This document shows positions 6,942 through 16,106 of a stretch of DNA of 64,000 nt, one piece after another. Location of the stretch: positions 3,038,001 through 3,102,000 of the forward strand of contig NZ_CP100000.1 of NCBI RefSeq assembly GCF_024138165.1, read 5' to 3'. This DNA is from Halorussus vallis. GTDB lineage: Archaea > Halobacteriota > Halobacteria > Halobacteriales > Haladaptataceae. The position numbers were made by a program, and so were the translations under genes. Each line of letters starts with the position of its first letter. The stretch's first letter is position 1. Under the pieces are notes generated by a model that was given only the letters and a program-made list of their open reading frames with translations, searched no databases and had not been told where the DNA came from.

Positions 6942-8756
6942 ATGGCAGAAGACAGTATCGCCGTCGTGGACCTCGAGCGGTGCCAGCCCGAGCGCTGCAG
7001 CTACGAGTGCAAGAACTACTGCCCGCCCAACCGGACGGGCAAGGAGTGCATCACGCTCCGGGGCGAGGACGCCGACGACGGCAAACCCGACCAGATACAG
7101 ATCAGCGAGGAGATCTGCCTGGGCGAAACCTGCGGCATCTGCGTCGAGAAGTGTCCGTTCGACGCCATCGAGATCATCAACCTCCCCCAGGAACTCCAGG
7201 ACGAACCGGCCCACCGCTACGGCGAGAACGCCTTCTCGCTGTACGGCCTGCCGGTCCCGCTGGAGGGCCAGGTCACCGGCATCCTCGGACCGAACGGCAT
7301 CGGGAAGACCACCGCGGTCAAGGTGCTGGCCGGCGAACTCGCGCCGAACCTCGGCCGCTACGAGGACCCGCCGGGATGGGAGGAGGTGCTCGACACTTAC
7401 CGCGGAACTGAACTCCAGGACTACCTCGCGGCGGTGAAGGACGGCGACGTGAGCGTCGCCCGCAAGCCCCAGTACGTCGACAAGATTCCCGACCAGTTCG
7501 GCGGGTCGACCGCCCAACTGCTGGAGAACACAGACGAGCGGGGCGTGCTCGACGACCTGCTCGAACGCCTCGAAATCGAGCACGTGATGGACCAGGACAT
7601 CGACAGCCTCTCGGGCGGCGAACTCCAGCGCGTGGCGCTGGTGGCGTGTCTCGCCCGCGACGCCGAGTTCTACTTCGTCGACGAGATCACGCCGTACCTC
7701 GACATCAGCCAGCGGGTCGCGGCCGCCCGCCTCATCCAGGAGATGGCCGAGGAGCACGGCAAGTCGATGCTGGTGGTCGAACACGACCTGGCCATCCTCG
7801 ACCTCGTCGCCGACAACCTCCACGTCGCGTACGGTGAACCCGGCGCGTACGGCGTCATCACGTCGCCGAAGTCGGTGCGCAACGGCATCAACGAGTACCT
7901 CGAAGGTTACCTGAACAACGAGAACATGCGCATCCGGCCCCAGGCCATCGAATTCGAGGAGCACGCCCCGCGGGAGGTCACCCGTGCCGACACCCTGGTC
8001 GAGTACCCCGACATCGCCAAGTCCTACGGCGAGGGCGAGTTCAGCCTCGAAGTCGAGGGCGGCCAGATCCGCGAGAACGAGGTGCTGGGCATCGTCGGCC
8101 CGAACGGCATCGGGAAGTCGACATTCGCGAAACTGCTCGCCGGCCGACTCGAACCCGACGAGGGGGAACTCGACTTCCGCCTCGACATCGCTTACAAGCC
8201 CCAGTACATCGAGATCGACCAGCCGATGCGGACCGACGTGTTCCTCCAGTCCATCACCGACAAGGTCGGCTCGTCGTACTGGGACACCGAGATCGCCCAA
8301 CCGCTCCAACTCGAACGCATCATGGAGCAGAACCTCACCGACCTCTCGGGCGGCGAGCGCCAGCGGGTCGCCATCGCGGCCTGCCTGTCGAAGACCGCCG
8401 ACCTCTACCTGCTCGACGAACCCTCGGCGTACCTCGACGTCGAACAGCGGGTCCGGGCGACCCGCGCCATCCGCCGGTTCGCCGAACAGCGCGACGCCAC
8501 CGTGCTGGTCATCGACCACGACATCTACATGATCGACCTGCTGGCCGACCGCCTGATGGTCTTCGACGGCGAACCCGCGGTCAGCGGTCACGCGACCAAG
8601 CCGAAGGGGATGCGCGAGGGGATGAACGACTTCCTGTCGAACCTCGACATCACCTTCCGGCGCGACGAGAACGTCGGCCGGCCCCGCATCAACAAGCCCG
8701 GCAGTCAACTCGACCGCCAGCAGAAGAAGGAAGGCGAGTACTACTACGCGCCCTGA
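6942..8756 (+). CDS. rli: ABCE1 / RLI ribosome recycling ATPase
   Basis: A 604-residue cytosolic twin-ATPase that splits post-termination ribosomes together with release factor aRF1 or Pelota. It has an N-terminal ferredoxin-like domain with two 4Fe-4S clusters (cysteines in CSYECKNYC..KEC and CLGETCGICVEKCP). NBD1 has GPNGIGKTT and signature LSGGELQRV; NBD2 has GPNGIGKST, signature LSGGERQRVAIA and Walker B DLYLLDEPSAYLD. The hinge regions and the C-terminal end (KEGEYYYA) are conserved. The ATG at 6942 gives the normal N terminus (MAEDSIAVVDL). It is preceded by the EMC6-like gene in an operon. Confidence 0.97.
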   Translation: MAEDSIAVVDLERCQPERCSYECKNYCPPNRTGKECITLRGEDADDGKPDQIQISEEICLGETCGICVEKCPFDAIEIINLPQELQDEPAHRYGENAFSLYGLPVPLEGQVTGILGPNGIGKTTAVKVLAGELAPNLGRYEDPPGWEEVLDTYRGTELQDYLAAVKDGDVSVARKPQYVDKIPDQFGGSTAQLLENTDERGVLDDLLERLEIEHVMDQDIDSLSGGELQRVALVACLARDAEFYFVDEITPYLDISQRVAAARLIQEMAEEHGKSMLVVEHDLAILDLVADNLHVAYGEPGAYGVITSPKSVRNGINEYLEGYLNNENMRIRPQAIEFEEHAPREVTRADTLVEYPDIAKSYGEGEFSLEVEGGQIRENEVLGIVGPNGIGKSTFAKLLAGRLEPDEGELDFRLDIAYKPQYIEIDQPMRTDVFLQSITDKVGSSYWDTEIAQPLQLERIMEQNLTDLSGGERQRVAIAACLSKTADLYLLDEPSAYLDVEQRVRATRAIRRFAEQRDATVLVIDHDIYMIDLLADRLMVFDGEPAVSGHATKPKGMREGMNDFLSNLDITFRRDENVGRPRINKPGSQLDRQQKKEGEYYYAP

Positions 8757-8986
8757 GCCGTCCCGTCGGCCGTAACTCGGTGAGGACTCTCACAATCTCC
8801 TCCGGGCGCGCACCCACCGTCTTCTGCGCCACCCTTCCGGTCACTTTTCTGCGTCGCGCTTCGAATACCCACGGCCGACGGGACGATTTAGGGCCTCTCT
8901 AGGCCTCGAAACCGACGTTCCTCCGGACCCCGCCGAGCGCTTAGACCGTTCATAGTAATGGAATTTCGGCGGCTACTCCGGGGTAG
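8757..8986. other. intergenic region without recognised gene
   Basis: 230 bp between ABCE1 and the surface protein gene. I see no ORF. The stretch GATTTAGGGCCTCTCTAGGCC near 8885 has short imperfect symmetry; nothing else stands out. Confidence 0.5.
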
Positions 8987-10117
8987 ATGAAACGAACACT
9001 CGTCCGACTCCACGCGCTGTTGCTCGTCGCGGTGCTGGTCGCGTCGGCGGTCGTCCCGTTCGTCGGCGCCGGCGCGCTCGCGGGCGCCGCGGCGCCCGCG
9101 AGCGCGAGCGTCTCAGCCCTCGCCCTGCGTGCGCCGAACGATGCGGAGGCCGTCGCGAGTCCGAGCAGTCCGAACGCCACGGCGACCCACCGGTTCGCCG
9201 TCCCCGTCTCGACGAACGTCTCGTTCACGGGCGTCGAACTCGCCTACGAGGCGAACGTCGGCCTCGGCGGCGTCTCGGCCGCCGACGTTCGCGTCGGCGT
9301 CGACCGGCACGGCGACGGCGACGGGTTTGGCACCGACGCCGAGTTCACCGACTCGGTGACGAACGTCGACGCGAGCGGGTCGACGCTGACCGTCGAGGCG
9401 AGCGGGAAGTACGACCTCTCGGCCGGCGACGAACTGGTCGTCGCGGTCGAAGGCGTCCGGAACCCGCCGAAAGCCGGCGACCACGCGGTCACCGTCGCGG
9501 TCGCACCCGACAAGTCGGGCGCGACCGCGACCGCCGAACTGGCGATTCGGGACCACGTCCCCCGAATCGCGATGGTCGTGACCGGTAACACGCCCGGAAC
9601 CGTCTCGGTCCAGCACTACCTGCCGGCCGACGAAACCGGCTTCCTCGTGGTGCGAAACGAGACGGGCGCCGTCCTGGGCGTCTCGGACCCCATCGAGGGT
9701 GAACCGCCCTACGAGAGCGAGTGGCACCGTGTCTCGCTCTCGCGAACCGACGCCGCCCAGAACGCCACGATTACCTTCTACGACGACGCGAACGGCGACG
9801 GCGCGTTCGACGCCGCGACGGACGAACCGTTCGTCGTGGCGGGTCGGAACGTCACGAAGACCGTGCGACTCTCGGCGGCCGGGCCAGTGACGACGACCGA
9901 GACGGCGACGGCGACTCCGACCCCGACCGCGTCGACCGACTCCGGGGCGGGCGCGACGACCGCCGCGACCGAGACGACGGCGAACGCGTCGGACGAGACG
10001 ACCCCGAGCGAGACGTCCGCGGACGCCGACGGAACCACCAGTTTCGTCCCCGGGTTCGGCGTCGGCGCGACCGCAGTTGCACTCGTCGCGGCGGCGCTGT
10101 TGGCGACACGGCGATGA
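8987..10117 (+). CDS. secreted PGF-CTERM surface protein
   Basis: A 376-residue exported protein. It has a Sec signal peptide (MKRTLVRLHALLLVAVLVASAVV, processed near Ala-35 to Ala-40), a beta-rich extracellular region of about 260 residues with N-glycosylation sequons (NATATH, NVSF, NATITF), and a Thr/Ala-rich linker (about 300-350). The C-terminal archaeosortase signal is PGFGVGATAVALVAAALLATRR. Archaeosortase A is expected to remove the tail and attach the protein to a prenyl lipid in the cell envelope. The middle resembles haloarchaeal surface beta-sandwich domains; I cannot name the ligand. The signal peptide region carries a perfect 32-bp DNA palindrome at 9073-9104. Confidence 0.85.
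   Translation: MKRTLVRLHALLLVAVLVASAVVPFVGAGALAGAAAPASASVSALALRAPNDAEAVASPSSPNATATHRFAVPVSTNVSFTGVELAYEANVGLGGVSAADVRVGVDRHGDGDGFGTDAEFTDSVTNVDASGSTLTVEASGKYDLSAGDELVVAVEGVRNPPKAGDHAVTVAVAPDKSGATATAELAIRDHVPRIAMVVTGNTPGTVSVQHYLPADETGFLVVRNETGAVLGVSDPIEGEPPYESEWHRVSLSRTDAAQNATITFYDDANGDGAFDAATDEPFVVAGRNVTKTVRLSAAGPVTTTETATATPTPTASTDSGAGATTAATETTANASDETTPSETSADADGTTSFVPGFGVGATAVALVAAALLATRR
9073..9104. repeat. perfect 32-bp palindrome inside a coding region
   Basis: GCGCTCGCGGGCGCCG followed directly by its reverse complement. It encodes the Ala/Gly-rich end of the signal peptide of the PGF-CTERM protein. Confidence 0.85.
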
Positions 10118-10221
10118 GGTCGCGCTCGGGGATTCGCCCCCGAGCGCGTGGAGTCCGGATGGCCGAGGGTCGCCGGTCCGGAACCGAACCACTTTCTTCC
10201 GAGCGGTCTTACCCGCCACCA

Positions 10222-11520
10222 GTGACATCGGACCTCCCCTCCTGGTTCGGCACCGGCCACGAGCGCCGGGCGAAGGCGTTCGCCTGCCTGGCGCTGCTCT
10301 CGCTCGCGGTGGCGTCGGTCGGCGTGCTCGCCGCGCCCTCCCATCCCCGCGTGACCGTCTCGACCGACGCCCCAGAGTCGAACACGCTCGTCGCCCTCCA
10401 GGGCTACCACCACGAGGGACGGGCCGTCGAGGTCACCCCCGACGGTGAGATCGCCTGGGAGTACGCGAAACCCGACGACGTCTTCGACGCCGAGGCGCTC
10501 GCCCCCGACCGCATCCAGTTGTCGACCGCCAACGAGATTCCCGACCGGAAGTGTCCCGCCCGCTTCCGGAACGATGGGTTCGAGAACTGCGTGCGAAACA
10601 GCCTGCGAATCGTCGACAAGTCCAGCAAGGAAACCGTCTGGGAGTACGCGTGGTACGACGTGAAACTCCACGAACACGAACTCCACGACGCCGACCACTA
10701 CACGGTAAACGGCGAAGACCGCTGGGTGATGGTCGACATGGGAAACGACCGCGTGTTCGCGGTGAACCGCCAGAAGGAGGTCGTCTGGGAGTGGAACGCC
10801 ACGGACGCCTACGAGCGTCCGGCGAAACTGGGTCCGGAGGGCGACTGGACCCACGTCAACGACGTGGACCGAATCCGGCCGGGGGTCTTCCAGATCAGCC
10901 TCCGGAACTTCGACACCGTGGCCGAACTCCGGGTCCGGAACGGGTTCGTCTCGGTTCGTCCGGTGGTCGGCCCGAACAGTTACGCCGAGCGCGGCGACGT
11001 CCTCCACGAACAGCACAACCCCGACCGACTCGCCGACGGCCACCTCCTCGTGGCCGACAGCGAGAACGACCGCGTGGTCGAACTGAACCGCTCGGGCGAC
11101 ATCGTCTGGGAGTTCGGCGGCAGCGCCACTCTCGACTGGCCCAGAGACGCGGACCGCCTGCCCAACGGCCACACGCTCGTCGCCGACTCGTACAACGACC
11201 GCGTGGTCGAGGTGAACGAGCGCGGCGAGGTCGTCTGGGCGGTCGAAACTGGCGGCCTCCCCTACGAGGCCGACCGACTCCCGGCCGAGTGGAGCGCCGA
11301 CGCCCGCGCGGAGGGCAGCAGCGACCGACCGACCGCGCCCGAAGCGAACCTCTCCGACGGCGTCGAGGAGGGGTCGGTAGTCGAAGGCTACGCCGAGTAC
11401 GCCGTCTCGATGGCGAAGTACGTCCTCCCCGTCGGTTTCGGCGAACAACTGTTCCCGCTCACGTTCGGCCTCCTCTCGCTGTTCGGTGCCGCGATAGAAG
11501 GCGTGCTATGGCGGCGGTAG
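10222..11520 (+). CDS. arylsulfotransferase (ASST)-like membrane-anchored protein
   Basis: A 432-residue protein starting at GTG 10222, the last start before an N-terminal hydrophobic helix (about 16-35). The large extracytoplasmic part has repeated blade-like motifs (GEIAWEY, KETVWEYAWY, KEVVWEWNATD, GDIVWEFGG, GEVVWAVETG) and the HEHELHDADH and HVNDVDR segments typical of the arylsulfotransferase beta-propeller family. A second hydrophobic helix closes the protein (about 410-428). Bacterial ASST transfers sulfate between phenols; in haloarchaea the substrate is unknown and catalysis is only inferred. It may follow the PGF-CTERM gene in one transcript (105-bp gap). Confidence 0.8.
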   Translation: MTSDLPSWFGTGHERRAKAFACLALLSLAVASVGVLAAPSHPRVTVSTDAPESNTLVALQGYHHEGRAVEVTPDGEIAWEYAKPDDVFDAEALAPDRIQLSTANEIPDRKCPARFRNDGFENCVRNSLRIVDKSSKETVWEYAWYDVKLHEHELHDADHYTVNGEDRWVMVDMGNDRVFAVNRQKEVVWEWNATDAYERPAKLGPEGDWTHVNDVDRIRPGVFQISLRNFDTVAELRVRNGFVSVRPVVGPNSYAERGDVLHEQHNPDRLADGHLLVADSENDRVVELNRSGDIVWEFGGSATLDWPRDADRLPNGHTLVADSYNDRVVEVNERGEVVWAVETGGLPYEADRLPAEWSADARAEGSSDRPTAPEANLSDGVEEGSVVEGYAEYAVSMAKYVLPVGFGEQLFPLTFGLLSLFGAAIEGVLWRR

Positions 11521-11602
11521 TCCGTCGCCCGGGTCGACGCGCCGCTGGCGTCGAAGCGTCAAGCGTCGAGTTCGGAATCCGCGTTCGAGAGAAGGTGACC
11601 GA

Positions 11603-12124
11603 CTACAGCACCGTGCGCTGGCAGGACCCGCAGAGGTTCTCTTCTTTCACGTCGACTTCTCGGACGGTCGGCGAGAAGTTCATCACGCACCGCTTGTTGT
11701 CGCAGTGTTCCAGCCCCATCGTGTGGCCGATCTCGTGGACGACCTCCTTGCGGACGCGGTCGGAGAAGATGTCGCTTGCACTCCGGTTCGAGAAGCCGCC
11801 GTCGCTGGAGGTCTGGAGCCGGTAGGTCGAGATGACGCTGCCGTTGCCGTCGAGGTAGGCGAGGCCGAACACGTAGTTTCGGCGGCGGTAGAACAGGTCC
11901 TTGGGAGTGATGGCGATGTTCTTCTCGCCGGAGCCGAGCCGACTGGCGAGTTCGATGAACTCTTCGGCCCGGTACTGGTCGCGCTTTTCGTCGTGCGCCC
12001 CCGCGGGGACCGGCTGGGACTCGTGGATAGAAACATCGCAGTCGTAGACCGCACGGAGTGCGGCCGAGGCCTGGCGCTTGACCTGCGCCGTAACGTCCCC
12101 CACGGGGACAACGTCGACGAGCAT
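11603..12124 (-). CDS. amzA: archaemetzincin metalloprotease
   Basis: A 173-residue zinc protease of the archaemetzincin family (M54). The extended zinc motif HEIGHTMGLEHC spans 130-141, with the further structural-zinc cysteines Cys146 (KRCVMNFSP) and the C-terminal pair Cys165/Cys168 (LCGSC). Length and layout match the family. The ATG at 12124 is supported by a TATA box 27 bp upstream (12148-12155); longer in-frame starts would precede the predicted transcript. Family members are compact intracellular zinc peptidases of uncertain substrate. It is divergent from the UPF0146 gene, with only 39 bp between starts. Confidence 0.93.
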   Translation of the reverse strand: MLVDVVPVGDVTAQVKRQASAALRAVYDCDVSIHESQPVPAGAHDEKRDQYRAEEFIELASRLGSGEKNIAITPKDLFYRRRNYVFGLAYLDGNGSVISTYRLQTSSDGGFSNRSASDIFSDRVRKEVVHEIGHTMGLEHCDNKRCVMNFSPTVREVDVKEENLCGSCQRTVL

Positions 12125-12147
12125 GGGAAACACTATGAGTGACCCAC

Positions 12148-12155
12148 CCATAAAC
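12148..12155 (-). promoter_or_regulatory. TATA box of amzA
   Basis: GTTTATGG on the minus strand, 27 bp upstream of the amzA ATG, implying a leaderless mRNA. It lies inside the 39-bp divergent spacer shared with the UPF0146 gene. Confidence 0.55.
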
Positions 12156-12163
12156 TTCCCGCC

Positions 12164-12553
12164 GTGAGACCGCCAACCCGCGACGCCCTCGCCGACCGCC
12201 TCTCGGCGTTCGAAACCCTCGTCGAGGTGGGAATCGGTAACCGGACCGACGTGGCGGCCGCGCTTGCGGACGCCGGGCAGTCGGTGACTGCGACCGACGT
12301 CCACCCCCGGGAAGTCCCCGCGGGCGTCGCGTTCGTCGCGGACGACGTGACCGACCCCGACCCCGAGGTGTACGCCGACGCCGACGCCGTCTACGCGCTC
12401 AACCTGCCCCCCGAACTCCACCGCCCGGCGCGCGACTGCGCGCGCCGGGCGGACGCGGCCCTGCTGTTCACGACGCTGGGCGGCGACCAGCCGGTGATTC
12501 CGGTCGAACGCGAGACGCTCCCCGGCGAAACCCTCTACCGGGTTCGGGAGTAG
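12164..12553 (+). CDS. UPF0146 family protein (Rossmann-like)
   Basis: A 129-residue archaeal protein of the UPF0146 family starting at GTG 12164. It has the Rossmann-like glycine region LVEVGIGNRTDVAAAL, then TATDVHPREVP and the conserved stretch VYALNLPPELHRP. It resembles a shortened S-adenosylmethionine-dependent methyltransferase fold without a clear target domain; function is unknown. A 32-bp imperfect palindrome (14-bp arms) at 12421-12452 encodes part of the variable helix. It is divergent from amzA. Confidence 0.85.
   Translation: MRPPTRDALADRLSAFETLVEVGIGNRTDVAAALADAGQSVTATDVHPREVPAGVAFVADDVTDPDPEVYADADAVYALNLPPELHRPARDCARRADAALLFTTLGGDQPVIPVERETLPGETLYRVRE
12421..12452. repeat. 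palindrome with 14-bp arms in the UPF0146 gene
   Basis: CCGCCCGGCGCGCG, a 4-base spacer ACTG, then the exact reverse complement. It is coding for a residue stretch rich in Arg and Ala. Confidence 0.8.
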
Positions 12554-12577
12554 GTCGGATTCGGCTCGTCCGCGCGC

Positions 12578-12766
12578 TCACTCCTCGTGCGGAACCATCT
12601 CGGTGCCCCCGCACTCGAGGCACTCCTCGCGGTCGGTCCGGTACCGCTCGCCGCAGTTCCGACACTCGTAGTCGGAGTCTTCGCTCGTCGCCGACTCGGC
12701 CGCCGCCTTCTCGGCGGCCTGCTTGAACTTCTCGACGTTCCGGCCAAGGTCGCTGAACAGTCCCAT
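12578..12766 (-). CDS. small zinc-ribbon protein (62 aa)
   Basis: A 62-residue protein. The N-terminal amphipathic helix (MGLFSDLGRNVEKFKQAAEKA) is followed by a C-terminal zinc ribbon with two CxxC knuckles (YECRNCGERY and EECLECGG). Small CPxCG-related zinc-finger proteins of this kind are abundant in haloarchaea and several affect growth or biofilm formation, but no role can be assigned here. It lies between a UPF0146 gene and a methyltransferase gene on the same strand as the latter. Confidence 0.8.
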   Translation of the reverse strand: MGLFSDLGRNVEKFKQAAEKAAAESATSEDSDYECRNCGERYRTDREECLECGGTEMVPHEE

Positions 12767-12827
12767 GGGTTCGGTTACCGAGAGGGGTCCTGCGGGGATA
12801 AGTGCTAGCAGGCGAGCGTCAGTGGAA

Positions 12828-13466
12828 TCAGTCCCGTTCGGGCCGAAACGCCCGGAGCGTGTCGCGGTCGCCCGCCTCGGCGTGCACCTCCGCGAAACCT
12901 CGCTCGGTGAACACCCGGTTCCAGTCGCGGTAGTACAGCGGGAACTCGTCGTTGACGTAGTTCACCGCGGGGTCGTCCCCGTCGGCCGAAGCCGCTTCGC
13001 CTTCTCCGCTTTCGCCCTCGTTCTCGACCGTCACGAGTAGGCTCTCGGTGATGCGAGCCAGTTCGTCGAACACCCACGCATCGTCGGGGTGGAGGTGCTG
13101 GAGCGTCTCGACCGAGAACACCGCGTCGAACCGGTCGTCGGCGAACTCGCCGACCACGTCCTCGATGGCGGCGGCGTAGAACGTGCCCGTCTCGGCGAGG
13201 TCGGGGTACTCCTCGGCCATCACCTCGAACGCCTCGTCGTTGATCTCGATGCCGTGGAGGTCGTCGTAGCCGCGCTCTCGGAGGTGCGCCAGGTGGCGTC
13301 CCGAACTGCACCCCAGTTCGAGGACCGCGGCGTCCCGCTCCACCGCGTCGTCGATTCGCGCGCCGACCGACTCGCTCGTCTCGTCCGGCCCGTAGTAGGC
13401 GTAGTAGTCGGGCGAGTACTCGCCCGACCGCTCTGCCCACCGTCGACGGACCTCGTTGGAATTCAC
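12828..13466 (-). CDS. class I SAM-dependent methyltransferase
   Basis: A 212-residue methyltransferase. SAM-binding motif I is VLELGCSSGRHL (48-59), the acidic residue after beta-2 is in LHGIEINDEA, and motif IV is FDAVFSVETLQHLHPDD. A short Gly/Glu/Ser-rich linker interrupts the C-terminal half. I chose the GTG at 13466 (VNSNEVRRRW) because a TATA box (GTTTTACG) at 13489-13496 lies 26 bp upstream, implying a leaderless mRNA; the frame is open further upstream but with non-protein-like residues. Substrate unknown. Confidence 0.85.
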   Translation of the reverse strand: MNSNEVRRRWAERSGEYSPDYYAYYGPDETSESVGARIDDAVERDAAVLELGCSSGRHLAHLRERGYDDLHGIEINDEAFEVMAEEYPDLAETGTFYAAAIEDVVGEFADDRFDAVFSVETLQHLHPDDAWVFDELARITESLLVTVENEGESGEGEAASADGDDPAVNYVNDEFPLYYRDWNRVFTERGFAEVHAEAGDRDTLRAFRPERD

Positions 13467-13488
13467 TCGAGTCGATACGTCGCCCGGC

Positions 13489-13496
13489 CGTAAAAC
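13489..13496 (-). promoter_or_regulatory. TATA box of the methyltransferase gene
   Basis: GTTTTACG on the minus strand, 26 bp before the GTG start at 13466. It decides the start over the longer open frame. Confidence 0.5.
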
Positions 13497-13608
13497 CCCC
13501 CGGACGTCGTCGGTTCCCGACAGCTTCGGTCCGTCTTGCCGCGACGAGGCCCTGCGGGGCCTCAGCACCCGCCACGACGCTTAACAGCGACGAGAGTGAC
13601 TATCCAAC

Positions 13609-14397
13609 GTGTCCGTCGCTCCAGACCCGTCAGAGATCTTTCAGCGTGCGGTCGAGGAAGGCGAGCGCCGCCTCGACCAGTCGATGCTCGAACTCGTCTC
13701 GACCAGTTTCATCGCGGGGTTCACCGTCGTGTTCGGGATGATCGCCCTCGGCATCGTCGAGGGCGCGTTCGAACCGCGGTTCGGCGAAATCGCCAAGGTC
13801 GCCGGCGCGCTCGCGTTCGGCGTCGCGCTCGTGTTCCTCGTCGTCGGTCGGACGGAACTGTTCAACGAGAACTTCTTCGACCCGACGGCGAAGGCGGTCG
13901 ACGCCGACGACACCTGGATGGTCGGTTCGCTGATTCGCCTGTGGGTCGTCACGTTCGCGCTCAACCTCGTCGGCGGTGGCCTCTTCGTCTACCTGCTGTC
14001 CGTGGAGGGCGCGCTCACCCCCGGCGCGGTCCACGTGCTGACCCGGACCGCCGAGGAGATCGTCCACCGGCGGGCGCTCCCCGAGTTCGTGAAGGGAATC
14101 ACCGGCGGCGCGCTCGTCTCCCTGCTCTCGTTCATGCTGGAGGCCGTCGACAGCGTCGGAAGCCGAATCACCGTCTCGTACGTCGTCGGCGTCCTGCTGA
14201 CGCTCGGCCCCTTCGACCACGTCATCGTCACGATACTCCACGTCCTCTTCGGCCTCTTCCTCGGCGCCAACATCGGCCTCGGCGCGCTGGCCGTCACGAC
14301 CGCCGTCGTCACGGCGGGCAACCTCGTCGGCGGACTCGGTCTGGTCACGCTCAGCCACGTCGCGCAGGTGAAGGGCGCCCGCCAGTCCGGCGAATAG
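13609..14397 (+). CDS. formate/nitrite transporter (FNT) family channel
   Basis: A 262-residue polytopic membrane protein from GTG 13609. It shows the FNT start (PDPSEIFQRAVEEGERRL) and six hydrophobic helices. It has the family segments AGFTVVFGMIALGIVEG, VGRTELFNENFFDP (TM3 broken-helix region) and a C-terminal GLGLVTLSHVAQVKG. FNT proteins are pentameric channels for small anions such as formate, nitrite or hydrosulfide. This haloarchaeal subgroup, which has a longer acidic loop after the FDP motif, has no assigned substrate. No formate or nitrite enzyme gene is nearby. Confidence 0.88.
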   Translation: MSVAPDPSEIFQRAVEEGERRLDQSMLELVSTSFIAGFTVVFGMIALGIVEGAFEPRFGEIAKVAGALAFGVALVFLVVGRTELFNENFFDPTAKAVDADDTWMVGSLIRLWVVTFALNLVGGGLFVYLLSVEGALTPGAVHVLTRTAEEIVHRRALPEFVKGITGGALVSLLSFMLEAVDSVGSRITVSYVVGVLLTLGPFDHVIVTILHVLFGLFLGANIGLGALAVTTAVVTAGNLVGGLGLVTLSHVAQVKGARQSGE

Positions 14398-14417
14398 CCG
14401 GGGAACGAGTTCGACCG

Positions 14418-15056
14418 TCAGGGCTTCCGCGCGACGACGACCTCCGCGGCGTGGCGGTGGGGTTCGCCGTTGGAGTCGTCGTCGAACACGAAGGCGTCTT
14501 CCTCCAGAATATCCCAGTCATCGTAGTAGCCCCGCAGTTCGCCCTGTGCGTAGAAGTGTTCGTTGTCTCCCCAGTCGGGCGCGGTCGCCACCTCGGGGTG
14601 GTCGACGAACGCGAAGACGGCGTGCACGCGGTCTTCGCGGGTCGCCTCGCGGAACCGGCGGAACTGCGCCTCGCGGTTCTCGGGGCGGAGGTACTGGAGC
14701 GTCCCGATGGAGTAGAACAGGTCGACGCGCTCGGGGAGTTCGAGGTCGTTGACGTCGCCGCGGCGCGTCTCGACTTCGACCCCGCGCTCGTCGGCCAGGC
14801 GTTCGGCCTTCTCCAGGCCCGCGGGAACCGGGTCGACGGCGTAGGTCCGGAACCCCTCTTCGGCCAAGTAGACGGCGTCCCGGCCTTCGCCCGCACCCAC
14901 GTCCACGGCGACCGGCGCGTCGGACGCGCCGGTCGCCGTGGACGCTTCGCGGGTCGCTTCGACGTACTCGACCGCCGTCGCCGCGAGGTCGTTCGGTTCG
15001 GTGCCCCAGTAGTACTCCTCGGCGCTGTAGCGTTCCTGCAACTCGGCGCGGTCCAT
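14418..15056 (-). CDS. TehB-like class I SAM methyltransferase
   Basis: A 212-residue protein with an N-terminal YYWGTEPNDLA motif typical of TehB/thiopurine-type methyltransferases. SAM motif I is VAVDVGAGEGRDAVYLA, then TYAVDPVPAGLEKAERLA, LFYSIGTLQYL, and a C-terminal domain ending AEVVVARKP. These proteins methylate small molecules or oxyanions; the substrate here is unknown. A perfect 43-bp palindrome (14901-14943) encodes the segment just before motif I, so that linker looks recently altered. It is convergent with the FNT gene. Confidence 0.85.
   Translation of the reverse strand: MDRAELQERYSAEEYYWGTEPNDLAATAVEYVEATREASTATGASDAPVAVDVGAGEGRDAVYLAEEGFRTYAVDPVPAGLEKAERLADERGVEVETRRGDVNDLELPERVDLFYSIGTLQYLRPENREAQFRRFREATREDRVHAVFAFVDHPEVATAPDWGDNEHFYAQGELRGYYDDWDILEEDAFVFDDDSNGEPHRHAAEVVVARKP
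14901..14943. repeat. palindrome with perfect 21-bp arms inside a coding region
   Basis: GTCCACGGCGACCGGCGCGTC, a 1-base spacer, then the exact reverse complement. It falls in the methyltransferase gene between the N-terminal helix and SAM motif I. Confidence 0.9.
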
Positions 15057-15151
15057 GTCGGGGCCAACGGTGCCGGGGGTTACCGGGGTTTCGGTTCCGT
15101 TTCGTCTCCGATGACGGAAGACCCTTACTCCCCGATTGACTACTCCCGCGC

Positions 15152-16045
15152 ATGCACGCAGACGCGGTCGTGTTGGACATCGACGGCGTGGTCGTCGACG
15201 TAGCCGACTCCTACCGGCGGGCCATCGTCGAAACCGTCGAGCGGGTCCACGGCGACACCATCGAGAAGCCGGCGATACAGCGGTTCAAGGACGCCGGCGG
15301 CTTCAACAACGACTGGGAGTTGACCGACGCCGTCGCGCTGTTCGTCCTCGCGAAACGCGAGGGATTCGACGCCGACGTCGCGGAGTTCGCCGACCGAATC
15401 GCCGAGCGCCGCCGGCAGACCGGCGCTGAGAGCGCCGACGGTCTCGACGCCGCCGAGGCGGTCGTCGAGGACGCCGTCTCCGCCGAGGCGAACGACCGAA
15501 TCCGAGAGGAGTGGGACCCCGAACGCCACCGGGCGGTGTTCCAGCAGTTGTACCTCGGGGCCGACCTCTACGCCGAACTAGAGGGCGAGGAGGCCGACAT
15601 CGACGCGCCGGGGTTCGTCCACGACGAACCGGTGCTCCTCGACCCCGCGACCCTCGACGCACTGGCCGACTACCCCCTCGGCGTGGTCACCGGCCGCCCC
15701 GCTGCGGAGGCCGACATCGCCCAACGCCGGGCCGACCTCGACGTGCCCGAAGACCGGCGGTTCACGATGGACGACTGGGAGGAGGGCAAGCCCCATCCCC
15801 ACGCACTGACGACACTCGCCGAGCGGTTCGACGCCGACTCGGTGGTGTTCGTCGGCGACACGCTCGACGACGTGCGCACCGCCACGAACGCTGCCGCCGA
15901 GGACCCCGACCGCGACTACTACGGCGTTGGCGTGCTGACGGGCGGGTTGACCGGCGAGGAAGGCCGCCGGAAGTACGAGGAGGCGGGCGCCGCCGCGGTC
16001 GTCGACTCCGTCAACGACCTCCCGGACCTCCTCGACGGCGCCTAA
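15152..16045 (+). CDS. HAD-superfamily hydrolase (TIGR01548-like)
   Basis: A 297-residue phosphohydrolase of the haloacid dehalogenase superfamily. Motif I is DIDGVVVDV (nucleophile Asp and general acid Asp), motif II is near LGVVTGRP, the motif III lysine is in [11 protein letters not shown], and motif IV is [14 protein letters not shown] large helical cap of about 120 residues lies between motifs I and II. The family is widespread in haloarchaea and sometimes linked to histidine or sugar-phosphate metabolism; the substrate here is not known. The start ATG gives the motif close to the N terminus, as usual. Confidence 0.88.
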   Translation: MHADAVVLDIDGVVVDVADSYRRAIVETVERVHGDTIEKPAIQRFKDAGGFNNDWELTDAVALFVLAKREGFDADVAEFADRIAERRRQTGAESADGLDAAEAVVEDAVSAEANDRIREEWDPERHRAVFQQLYLGADLYAELEGEEADIDAPGFVHDEPVLLDPATLDALADYPLGVVTGRPAAEADIAQRRADLDVPEDRRFTMDDWEEGKPHPHALTTLAERFDADSVVFVGDTLDDVRTATNAAAEDPDRDYYGVGVLTGGLTGEEGRRKYEEAGAAAVVDSVNDLPDLLDGA

Positions 16046-16106
16046 AAATGGCCTGTCTCGACAAGCGAACCGCCGTTCCGTCCTTAACTCTTACGCCCGA
16101 TAGAGA